NCBI GenBank assembly: GCA_946412015.1
Contig: CAMKGA010000013.1
Span: forward strand, 1-41,387
Direction of reading: 5' to 3'
Source: an uncultured Caryophanales bacterium
Lineage (GTDB): Bacteria > Bacillota_I > Bacilli_A > RF39 > UBA660
Length of the DNA: 41,387 bases
Both the position numbers and the translations under genes were made by a program. Positions 9,938 through 18,227 of this stretch are shown piece after piece; within the stretch, counting starts at the first letter, position 1; every line of letters starts with the position of its first letter. The notes under the pieces are model-generated. The model saw nothing but the letters and a program-made list of their open reading frames with translations, did not search any database and was not told where the DNA came from.

Positions 9938-10771
9938 TTATATATCTTCTTTCTTTATTCCCCTAGAAGCAAAAGAATTATATATCTTTTCCATATCACG
10001 ATACATACCACTTCTTAATTCTTCAGAATAAGAATTTAATTCAATATTATCTTCACTATTATTAATTTCTCGTTCTATATCATATGGAACACTAACTAAT
10101 TCAAATGAAAATGTTTCATCAATACTTCTAGAATCTAAGTTGCCTGATAATACTAAGTAATTTGCAACCGTAGTATTTTTTACAATTCCATCTTTTGATG
10201 GATTTCTAAATACATCTATAGCATTCCCAACTGATCCTGCATTAATAATATATCTATTATACATTTTTTGAACATATGGGGTATGAATATGTCCATATAT
10301 TAAGACATCGGCTTTTTCATCACTGATAGTATTACTACTAGGTAAGACCAAATCATATATATTATTTATTGAATCAATATTTCCAGTGAACTTATCAATT
10401 CTTTCTGGATGAGCATGTACTAATCTAATAAGTCTTCCACTCATATAGAATTCATAACAAAAAGGTAAATTAACTAAGTAACTAATAGATTCATCATCTA
10501 ACTTACCTTTATTCCATTTTATTCTCTCTATTTCTTGAGCAGTTTTATTTGATAAATCTATATTACTTGTAAAATATTCATCACAATTTCCTTTTAACAC
10601 TATTTCACATTTTTCTCTTATTAAATCTATACACTCTTTTGGATGACTACCCTTTGCAATAATATCTCCTAAGCAAAATATTTTATTAATATTTTTACTT
10701 TCTATATCTTCAAAAGCTGATTTTAAAGCCTCTAAATTACCATGTATATCAGATATAATAGCTATTTTCAT
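9938..10771 (-). CDS. Calcineurin-like metallophosphoesterase
   Basis: MKIAIISDIHGNLEAL, GDIIAKG, GNCDEY, YGHIHTPY. Confidence 0.9.
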   Translation of the reverse strand: MKIAIISDIHGNLEALKSAFEDIESKNINKIFCLGDIIAKGSHPKECIDLIREKCEIVLKGNCDEYFTSNIDLSNKTAQEIERIKWNKGKLDDESISYLVNLPFCYEFYMSGRLIRLVHAHPERIDKFTGNIDSINNIYDLVLPSSNTISDEKADVLIYGHIHTPYVQKMYNRYIINAGSVGNAIDVFRNPSKDGIVKNTTVANYLVLSGNLDSRSIDETFSFELVSVPYDIEREINNSEDNIELNSYSEELRSGMYRDMEKIYNSFASRGIKKEDI

Positions 10772-10837
10772 AATATCACCTACTTAAATTATACCATAAA
10801 AAAAACTAGTTTTACCTAGTCTTTTAATCATTTTATA

Positions 10838-13468
10838 TTAATTCTTCTTTGCTTTAATTGCGGCTTGTGCAGCAGCAAGTCTAGCAATTGGTACTCTAAA
10901 TGGACTACAAGATACATAATCAAGTCCAATATTGTGACAGAACTCAACTGAAGTTGGATCTCCTCCGTGTTCTCCACAAATACCAATATGTAAATTCTTA
11001 TTAACTGGTTTACCTAATTTAATTGCAGTTTCCATAAGTTTTCCAACACCATTTTGATCTAATCTAGCAAATGGATCATTCTCGAATATTTTTGCATCAT
11101 AGTAAGCATCTAAGAACTTACCAGCATCATCTCTTGAGAATCCAAATGTCATTTGAGTTAAATCGTTAGTTCCAAAGCAGAAGAAGTCAGCTTCAGTAGC
11201 AATTTCATCTGCAGTAAGAGCAGCACGAGGAATCTCAATCATAGTACCAACTTGATATTTTAATTTAGATTTTGCAGCTTTAATTTCTGCATCTGCAGTT
11301 TCAACTACAATATTTTTAACATATTTTAATTCTTTTAATTCACATACAAGTGGAATCATAATTTCTGGAACAATGTTCCAATCTGGATGTTTTTTAGAAA
11401 CATTAATAGCAGCGCGAATAACAGCTTTAGTTTGCATTTTAGCAATTTCTGGATAAGTTACTGCAAGTCTACATCCACGGTGTCCCATCATTGGGTTAAA
11501 TTCATGTAATGAATTAATGTAGTTTTTAATTTCTTCTACAGTCTTACCTTTAGCATCAGCAAGTTTTTTAATATCTGCTTCTTCTGTAGGTACAAATTCA
11601 TGTAGAGGTGGATCTAAGAAACGAATTGTAACACTATATCCTTCAAGTGCTTCATATAATTCTTCAAAGTCACCTTGTTGGTAAGGTAAAATCTTATCTA
11701 GAGCAGCTTCTCTTTCTTCAACAGTATCAGAACAAATCATTTCTCTAAATGCAGCAATTCTTGTCTCCTCAAAGAACATGTGCTCTGTACGACAAAGTCC
11801 AATACCTTCTGCACCTAATTCACGAGCTTTTTTAGCATCTGCTGGAGTATCTGCATTAGTTCTAACTTTTAGTGTACGAATCTTATCTGCCCACTCCATA
11901 ACTCTACCAAATTCACCAGCAATAGTAGCATCTACTGTTGGAATAATACCATTATAAATGTTACCAGTAGATCCGTCAATAGAAATTTCATCTCCTTCAT
12001 GGAAAGTAATTCCTGCAAGAGTAAATTTCTTGTTTTCTTCATCCATTACAATGTCGCCGCAACCAGATACACAGCAAGTACCCATACCACGAGCAACAAC
12101 TGCAGCATGAGATGTCATTCCTCCACGAACAGTAAGAATACCTTGTGAAGCTTTCATACCAGTAATATCTTCTGGAGATGTTTCAAGTCTAACTAATACA
12201 ACTTTTTCTCCCTTTTCATTCCATGCAACAGCATCATCAGCAGTAAATACAACCTTACCACATGCAGCACCAGGAGATGCTCCTAATCCTTTTCCAATTG
12301 GTGTTGCTTCTTTTAATTTTTTTGCATCAAATTGTGGATGAAGTAATGTATCTAAGTTTCTTGGATCAATCATAGCTACAGCTTCTTCTTCACTACGCAT
12401 TCCTTCATCAACTAAGTCACATGCAATCTTTAAAGCAGCTTGAGCAGTTCTCTTACCATTTCTTGTTTGTAACATATATAGTTTACCATGTTCAACAGTA
12501 AATTCCATATCTTGCATATCACGATAGTGATTTTCTAGAGTCTTACAAACTTCTTTAAATTCTTTAAATGCTTCTGGAAATTTTTGTTCCATTTCAGTTA
12601 TATGCATTGGAGTACGCACTCCTGCAACAACATCCTCTCCTTGTGCATTTGTTAAGAATTCACCAAATAATCCTTTTTCTCCAGTTGCAGGGTCCCTTGT
12701 AAATGCAACACCAGTTCCACAGTCATCACCCATGTTACCAAATGCCATAGATTGAACATTTACAGCAGTTCCCCAAGAGTATGGAATATCATTATCTCTT
12801 CTATATACATTAGCACGTGGATTATCCCAAGATCTAAATACTGCTTTAATAGCTCCCATTAATTGTTCTTTAGGATCATCTGGGAAATCAGTACCAATTT
12901 TATCTTTATACTCTTTTTTAAACTCATTAGCTAATTCTTTTAAATCATCAGCATCAAGTTCAATATCTTGAGTAACACCTTTTTTCTCTTTCATTTCATC
13001 AATTAGTTGTTCGAAATATTTTTTACCAACTTCCATAACAACATCTGAATACATTTGAATAAATCTTCTATAACAATCCCAAGCCCAACGTGGATTATTA
13101 GATTTTTCAGCAATAGTATTAACTACAGTTTCATTCAAACCTAAATTTAAAATAGTATCCATCATACCTGGCATAGATGCTCTTGCACCACTTCTTACTG
13201 ATACAAGTAAAGGATTTTCTTTATCTCCAAATTTTTTACCAGTAATGCTTTCCATTTTTTCAATATATTCATTAATTTGGCTTTGAATTTCATCATTGAT
13301 TTCTCTACCATCTTCATAATATTTAGTACATGCTTCAGTCGTAATTGTAAAACCTTGAGGTACAGGAAGTCCAATATTAGTCATTTCTGCTAAATTTGCA
13401 CCTTTACCACCTAAAAGGTTACGCATATCAGCATTTCCTTCTTTGAATAAGTAAACATACTTTGTCAT
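10838..13468 (-). CDS. ppdK: Pyruvate, phosphate dikinase
   Basis: GGKGANLAEM, GGMTSHAAVVARGMG, GIGLCRTEHMF; 876 aa. Confidence 0.98.
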   Translation of the reverse strand: MTKYVYLFKEGNADMRNLLGGKGANLAEMTNIGLPVPQGFTITTEACTKYYEDGREINDEIQSQINEYIEKMESITGKKFGDKENPLLVSVRSGARASMPGMMDTILNLGLNETVVNTIAEKSNNPRWAWDCYRRFIQMYSDVVMEVGKKYFEQLIDEMKEKKGVTQDIELDADDLKELANEFKKEYKDKIGTDFPDDPKEQLMGAIKAVFRSWDNPRANVYRRDNDIPYSWGTAVNVQSMAFGNMGDDCGTGVAFTRDPATGEKGLFGEFLTNAQGEDVVAGVRTPMHITEMEQKFPEAFKEFKEVCKTLENHYRDMQDMEFTVEHGKLYMLQTRNGKRTAQAALKIACDLVDEGMRSEEEAVAMIDPRNLDTLLHPQFDAKKLKEATPIGKGLGASPGAACGKVVFTADDAVAWNEKGEKVVLVRLETSPEDITGMKASQGILTVRGGMTSHAAVVARGMGTCCVSGCGDIVMDEENKKFTLAGITFHEGDEISIDGSTGNIYNGIIPTVDATIAGEFGRVMEWADKIRTLKVRTNADTPADAKKARELGAEGIGLCRTEHMFFEETRIAAFREMICSDTVEEREAALDKILPYQQGDFEELYEALEGYSVTIRFLDPPLHEFVPTEEADIKKLADAKGKTVEEIKNYINSLHEFNPMMGHRGCRLAVTYPEIAKMQTKAVIRAAINVSKKHPDWNIVPEIMIPLVCELKELKYVKNIVVETADAEIKAAKSKLKYQVGTMIEIPRAALTADEIATEADFFCFGTNDLTQMTFGFSRDDAGKFLDAYYDAKIFENDPFARLDQNGVGKLMETAIKLGKPVNKNLHIGICGEHGGDPTSVEFCHNIGLDYVSCSPFRVPIARLAAAQAAIKAKKN

Positions 13469-13492
13469 TTTTTTCCTCCTTCAACATCCCAT

Positions 13493-13521
13493 ATTATAAC
13501 AAATGCAAAATGCAAGTTCAA
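13493..13521 (-). promoter_or_regulatory. Sigma-A type promoter for ppdK (TTGAAC-17-TATAAT)
   Basis: Seen directly on minus strand. Confidence 0.65.
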
Positions 13522-13713
13522 TACTTTTTTTATGTATTTGCCATTTTTTTACATAAGTTTTACATACAAAAAAAAATCACAGTTCTAGATTATACCATTC
13601 TTCAAATACTCTACCAAAATACATAATCATCTGTAATATAGTTTTCCTTGTATATACAAGAGGAATAACACTTGTTTTCCTAGGCTTTTCGTTAAAGACC
13701 ATAATTCAATAAC

Positions 13714-13728
13714 TCTTAGTTTCTAAGA
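13714..13728 (-). other. Hairpin immediately 3' of TR (tcttag-aaa-ctaaga)
   Basis: 6-bp perfect inverted repeat 4 nt from TR end. Confidence 0.5.
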
Positions 13729-13731
13729 AAT

Positions 13732-13819
13732 CTGTACGGACAACGCCGTTGTTGTTGTTGACGGAATTCGATCCAAGTTCGCCATTGTTGTTCACGTTCC
13801 AAACATTGGAAGACGAATT
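13732..13819 (-). repeat. DGR template repeat (TR)
   Basis: Coding-sense AATTCGTCTTCCAATGTTTGGAACGTGAACAACAATGGCGAACTTGGATCGAATTCCGTCAACAACAACAACGGCGTTGTCCGTACAG; matches VR except at adenines. Confidence 0.95.
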
Positions 13820-13856
13820 CACATCTTATACAGTATTAGCCCTAATAAAATAATTA

Positions 13857-15086
13857 TCATTCACACATTATAACACTACCATCATCCTCAATTCTAACTA
13901 TCTTACTATTTAATTCTAGTAATTCTTCATAACCATCATAGAAATCCTTCTCATATCTATTTAATGTCTTACTTATAAGATTACAAGCATTACCATATTT
14001 AAGATGCCCTAAATAGCTCATCTTTACTTGTCTTAACTTATCTATTTCAATTCTTCCACTAGTATATAATTTATACATATTCTTCATTTTTCTTTTAAAC
14101 TTCTTTTTAGTTTGATTCTTAACTTTAACAATTAACTTATTATTTTTCCTAATATATTTAAATCCTAAAAACTCAAAACCATCATCTATATGATATATTC
14201 TAGTTTTATTATTTAACTCTAACTTATAATCAGTAACTATTCTATTAATTTCTTTTAAACAATACTTTAAATAATCTTTATTATCATATACTAACAGTCC
14301 ATCATCGTTATACCTAATATAAAGAAATGGTTTTAATTTTTCCACAATATAATCATCTAACTTATGAAGATAAACTACCGCGAACGCTTGTGAGCTCATC
14401 GAACCAATCGAGCATCCAACACCTTTCCTACACAAAGGTATATCCATAATCTCTTTAATTAATTTATCTTTATTAGAACTATTACTCTTCTCTAACTTAC
14501 TAATCTCTCTATTCTTAATCTTAATAATCTCTTTATTAATATAATCATGATTAGTAGAATCAATAATAGTATCTAATATATTAATTGCATCCCTATCTTT
14601 AATTTTAGATCTGATGATATTCTTCAGAATATCATGGTCTAAATTAAAGAAATACTTCCTTATATCAAATTTTAATATATATAAATCTTTATTTATATTC
14701 TTTCTTAAACACTCTTTTACCTTCTTAATACCAATATGAGTACCTTTACCAATCCTAGTTGCGATATTATTATCAATTAACAATGGTTCAAATACATCTA
14801 CTAAGAAATATTTACTAACTAAGTGATTAACTATCTTATCAGTAATAGACTGTGCCATAATAAGTCTTACCTTAGGTTCTTTAACTAAGAATATATTATA
14901 CTTATAAGGTTTATATATCTTATTATCTAACATATACTTAATCCTAGCCATATTAGATGTATAATATTCATCAAACCTTTCTATCTTCCCCTTATTCTTA
15001 GTATTAACCCTAACCTTCTTATCATACATCTCTTTAATATTCTTAATATCAGTTATCTTACTATATAAATTACCTATTCTCTTCAT
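13857..15086 (-). CDS. DGR-type reverse transcriptase
   Basis: FDIRKYFFNLDHDIL, IGSMSSQ (DGR-type in place of QGxxxSP), RYNDDGLLVY catalytic motif, FLGFKYIRKNNKL. Confidence 0.95.
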   Translation of the reverse strand: MKRIGNLYSKITDIKNIKEMYDKKVRVNTKNKGKIERFDEYYTSNMARIKYMLDNKIYKPYKYNIFLVKEPKVRLIMAQSITDKIVNHLVSKYFLVDVFEPLLIDNNIATRIGKGTHIGIKKVKECLRKNINKDLYILKFDIRKYFFNLDHDILKNIIRSKIKDRDAINILDTIIDSTNHDYINKEIIKIKNREISKLEKSNSSNKDKLIKEIMDIPLCRKGVGCSIGSMSSQAFAVVYLHKLDDYIVEKLKPFLYIRYNDDGLLVYDNKDYLKYCLKEINRIVTDYKLELNNKTRIYHIDDGFEFLGFKYIRKNNKLIVKVKNQTKKKFKRKMKNMYKLYTSGRIEIDKLRQVKMSYLGHLKYGNACNLISKTLNRYEKDFYDGYEELLELNSKIVRIEDDGSVIMCE

Positions 15087-15405
15087 AATTCATCCAACCA
15101 TAAACCATCTTATTAATCTCAAGTAAATAATCACCAATACGTTTAAACTTCTTATAACTAATCAATTGATAATCGCAACTAACTTTAATATAATACTCAA
15201 TCATTTTAATATCTACAACAATATCTTTCTTAACATTTATATCTTTACATATATTTGCTTTATAAGTTAATTTAAGTAAATCATAAAAAGTATTCATAAT
15301 ATTATCTTTTAAGAATTTATATTCATGAGAATAGTTACAAGTAGTCTTTCTAACCAACTCAATAGTCTTCTTTATCTTAATAGATATAATTAACTTATCC
15401 TGCAT
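15070..15405 (-). CDS. avd: Avd-like DGR accessory protein
   Basis: 111 aa, all-helical; C-term SCDYQLISYKKFKRIGDYLLEINKMVYGWMNY resembles Avd family; directly upstream of RT. Confidence 0.8.
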   Translation of the reverse strand: MQDKLIISIKIKKTIELVRKTTCNYSHEYKFLKDNIMNTFYDLLKLTYKANICKDINVKKDIVVDIKMIEYYIKVSCDYQLISYKKFKRIGDYLLEINKMVYGWMNYEENR

Positions 15406-15803
15406 ATAATACCTTCAATACTACTTACAATATCTTTAATATTAGGATTTAATATATTATTACTTAATATATCATTAATACTATTAATCTTATTCTTAAT
15501 AATAAAATAATCATTACTACAATACTTAGAATAATTATTTCTCATAAACTTAGAATATGTAATATCATTATTATCAACAGTAATATAATTAATCTCATAT
15601 TTAGTAAGTATTGTTCTTACTCTATTCAAACTATTTATTGGAAAACCAACTCTAATATACTTACTTAACTCTTTAATCTTATAATTAAACAATTTATTAA
15701 TAATAATTGCATCATCATTTAAACAATCATAGAAATTACCTGCCTTAATTATTATTAAAGACTTAGGATATTTCTCCTTTAACTTAATATATTTCTCTAA
15801 CAT
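15390..15803 (-). CDS. MutS domain-I-like DGR accessory protein
   Basis: LEKYIKLKEKYPKSLIIIKAGNFYDCLNDDAIIINKLF...IRVGFPINSLNRVRTILTKYEINYITVD resembles MutS domain I (YLxLKxxxPxxLLFYRMGDFYELFxxDA...AGIPxHxxxxYLxxL). Confidence 0.75.
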   Translation of the reverse strand: MLEKYIKLKEKYPKSLIIIKAGNFYDCLNDDAIIINKLFNYKIKELSKYIRVGFPINSLNRVRTILTKYEINYITVDNNDITYSKFMRNNYSKYCSNDYFIIKNKINSINDILSNNILNPNIKDIVSSIEGIICRIS

Positions 15804-15913
15804 AACATAATTCCTCCATCATAAATCATACTTTATAATTATTCATACATCATACAACTTACAACAAACTACATTATGCCTAAAACTAACACCTTCTTTC
15901 AATAAAAAATAAA

Positions 15914-15946
15914 GAAATAGCATGATGATATAAATCACACTATTTC
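15914..15946. other. Imperfect hairpin gaaatag...ctatttc
   Basis: 7-bp inverted repeat in the target-MutS-like spacer. Confidence 0.4.
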
Positions 15947-15982
15947 ACTACTCTAATCACATTTAATCGCATGCTCACTCAC

Positions 15983-16067
15983 GCATCTTCGATGCCATCG
16001 TTCGCTTTATACGGCAAATTACGCTCCGCTATTTGCCTATTCCAATGATTTGTTTCACAAATCATTG
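15983..16067. other. Cluster of three hairpins 3' of the DGR target gene
   Basis: gcatc-ttc-gatgc (15983-15995); ggcaaat...atttgcc (16013-16037); caatgatttgt-ttc-acaaatcattg (16043-16067, 11 bp perfect). Confidence 0.7.
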
Positions 16068-16112
16068 CATTCCCTATTCACTCTATACCTCTTTCAAACT
16101 CAACACGGTTAT

Positions 16113-16129
16113 TTAGACTATTAGTCTAA
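16113..16129. other. Hairpin overlapping target stop codon (ttagact-att-agtctaa)
   Basis: 7-bp perfect stem, 3-nt loop, about 40 bp 3' of VR. Confidence 0.6.
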
Positions 16130-17133
16130 TTTCCTGTATTTGAGATATTAGATTTAGAGATTGTTATAACTGGGCGGACAACGCCGTCGAAGTCGCCGTA
16201 GACGGAAAACGATCCAAGCTCGCCAAAGTGGTTCACGCGCCAAACAGAGGAAGACGAATCAGTATATGGAGTATTTGTCCAATACCAGTAATTATTGTTA
16301 TACATCCAATTATATTTTGCAAAATCTCCTGTAGCAACTGCGCCACATCCACCACAAGGATCATATTCTTTTCTTTCGGTTTCAATCTCATCTTTAGAAA
16401 TTAATCTTACTTCTGTTGCTGCTGGAGCTTTTGCAGTTTTCCATGCATCTACTACATATTTAATCTCACTTGATGCATAATCAGTCTTACATCCTGTACT
16501 TACCCAAGTATTATTTACATTTCCACAAGTTTCACTTGTATAATATGCCATTCCTCCATAACCATTACTATTATATGCAGTCCCTACTGAATCATATGTA
16601 TATCTGTTTACATGTCCTGCACCAAATTGATTTACCTCTGCTACACTTAATGGTTCTTCTTTTAGTAGGGTTACAGACTCTTCAGTTGTATCTGAATCTT
16701 TAATTACATAATAATCTACATTATTATATGTTACTTGATCTCCTACTTGATATGCAGTATATGTTGGTGCTTGTGGAGTTTTATCAGAACCATAAGTATA
16801 ATTATCTACACTTCTACCTGCAACTGTACAACCCGCTAAATATACTGATGAATCAGTATTGATTTGTGTAGTAGAACATACTACTTGATTACCAGAGTAT
16901 TCAATTGTTAATTGTGATACTTCGGTTGGAAATTTACCTGTATCTAGTAAATATCCAGCAATTGCAAGTTCAATAGACCTACCATATACATCAACTGATC
17001 TTTTATCTGCAGAAATTCTAGCTTTTCTTATTATATTCATAACAAGTGGTGTCACTATAAGTGCTAGTATTGCCATAATTACTAATACAGCGATTAATTC
17101 TATGAGCGTAAATGCTCTATTACTTTTTTTCAT
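16126..17133 (-). CDS. DGR target: type IV prepilin-like protein with C-terminal VR
   Basis: Class III signal NRAFTLIELIAVLVIMAILALIVTPL; C-term WRVNHFGELGSFSVYGDFDGVVRPVITISK is the VR product. Confidence 0.95.
   Translation of the reverse strand: MKKSNRAFTLIELIAVLVIMAILALIVTPLVMNIIRKARISADKRSVDVYGRSIELAIAGYLLDTGKFPTEVSQLTIEYSGNQVVCSTTQINTDSSVYLAGCTVAGRSVDNYTYGSDKTPQAPTYTAYQVGDQVTYNNVDYYVIKDSDTTEESVTLLKEEPLSVAEVNQFGAGHVNRYTYDSVGTAYNSNGYGGMAYYTSETCGNVNNTWVSTGCKTDYASSEIKYVVDAWKTAKAPAATEVRLISKDEIETERKEYDPCGGCGAVATGDFAKYNWMYNNNYWYWTNTPYTDSSSSVWRVNHFGELGSFSVYGDFDGVVRPVITISKSNISNTGN
16170..16260 (-). repeat. DGR variable repeat (VR)
   Basis: Aligns with TR; mismatches at coding-strand A apart from one T-C at the 3' boundary and a 3-nt length difference. 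Confidence 0.95.
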
Positions 17134-17230
17134 ACATCATTCCTCCTTATCTTGAAAAAAAGCTTTAATACAAGAAAATAAAACTTAAGTTGGTAGATAA
17201 TTAAATCATATCTTCCTCTATTACTACTAA

Positions 17231-17259
17231 AGTATATCATTTTATGTTCTATTTTTCAA
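17231..17259 (-). promoter_or_regulatory. Sigma-A type promoter for DGR operon (TTGAAA-17-TATACT)
   Basis: Minus strand TTGAAAAATAGAACATAAAATGATATACT about 100 bp upstream of target ATG. Confidence 0.6.
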
Positions 17260-17328
17260 TAATTTTCACAAAAATGATTTTTTAAACTTTTAATATTTTT
17301 TAGAAAATGTAGTATTTTACAGTTGATT

Positions 17329-18210
17329 TTATGCTCTTGGATGAGTGTTTAAATATGTTCTTCTTAACTTTTCATTAGTTAAATGTGTATAAATAGTTGT
17401 GGTAGATAAATTTTCATGCCCTAATAGCTCTTGTACTGCACGAATATCTGCTCCTTCATTTAACATGTGTGTTGCGAATGTATGACGGAATGTATGAGGT
17501 GATATAGAAATAGATACTCCTGCTTTTACTTTTATTCTATTTATTATATTTCTAATCTCTCGTGTATTTATCTTTCTACCTGTTTTACTCAGTATTAAAT
17601 AATCATTTGGGTATTTTAAAAATGTATTTCTAATACTTAAATATTTATTTAATAATTCTTTGCACCTACTACCATATAATACATATCTTTCTTTATTTCC
17701 TTTACCAAGTATTTTAATTCTTCTTTGACTCTCTTCAATATCATTTAATTTAATATTAACAAGTTCTGAAACACGTATTCCAGTTACATATAATAATTCT
17801 AATATAAAAGCATCTCTAATTCCTACTTTATCATTCATATCAGGAACAGATAATATTTTCTCAACTTCATTAATAGTAAGATATTTAGGTAATTTTTTTT
17901 CCAATTTAGGATTACTAATTAATGTCATAGGATTATTAATAATAATATCTTTACCTTTTAAATATTTAAAGAAACTACGCATAGAACTAATCATTCTAGA
18001 TATAGATTTAGCTTTGTATTTACTTTCATGTAAATAGCTTAAATATCCTCTTATAGTTTCATATTTAACACATCTAATATCTTTAGTATTAATACTATCT
18101 AAATAATCTATTAACTGTAAAATATTATTTCTATAAGCAAGAATTGTATTATTTGAATAATTTCTTTCATATTCTAAATAATTAATGAAATCATCTAATT
18201 CTTTATTCAT
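17329..18210 (-). CDS. xerD: XerC/XerD-type tyrosine recombinase
   Basis: TGIRVSELVNI, SPHTFRHTFATHMLNEGADIRAVQELLGHENLSTTTIYTH, terminal HPRA. Confidence 0.8.
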   Translation of the reverse strand: MNKELDDFINYLEYERNYSNNTILAYRNNILQLIDYLDSINTKDIRCVKYETIRGYLSYLHESKYKAKSISRMISSMRSFFKYLKGKDIIINNPMTLISNPKLEKKLPKYLTINEVEKILSVPDMNDKVGIRDAFILELLYVTGIRVSELVNIKLNDIEESQRRIKILGKGNKERYVLYGSRCKELLNKYLSIRNTFLKYPNDYLILSKTGRKINTREIRNIINRIKVKAGVSISISPHTFRHTFATHMLNEGADIRAVQELLGHENLSTTTIYTHLTNEKLRRTYLNTHPRA

Positions 18211-18227
18211 AAATCCCCCTCTTTATA

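Noticed and set aside
13732-13819. TR as a pseudogene fragment of the pilin VR from ordinary duplication
   Set aside because: Divergence is almost exclusively at adenines of the coding strand and the copy adjoins an RT and Avd; ordinary decay would not be A-specific.
16295-16703. Plus-strand ORFs antisense to the DGR target
   Set aside because: They lie wholly within a well-supported minus-strand gene; composition is that of antisense AT-rich frames.
17329-18210. Tyrosine recombinase as the integrase mobilising the DGR or the ppdK island
   Set aside because: XerC/D-like length, motifs and terminal HPRA, next to core genes; more likely the housekeeping recombinase, and no att-like repeats flank the DGR.
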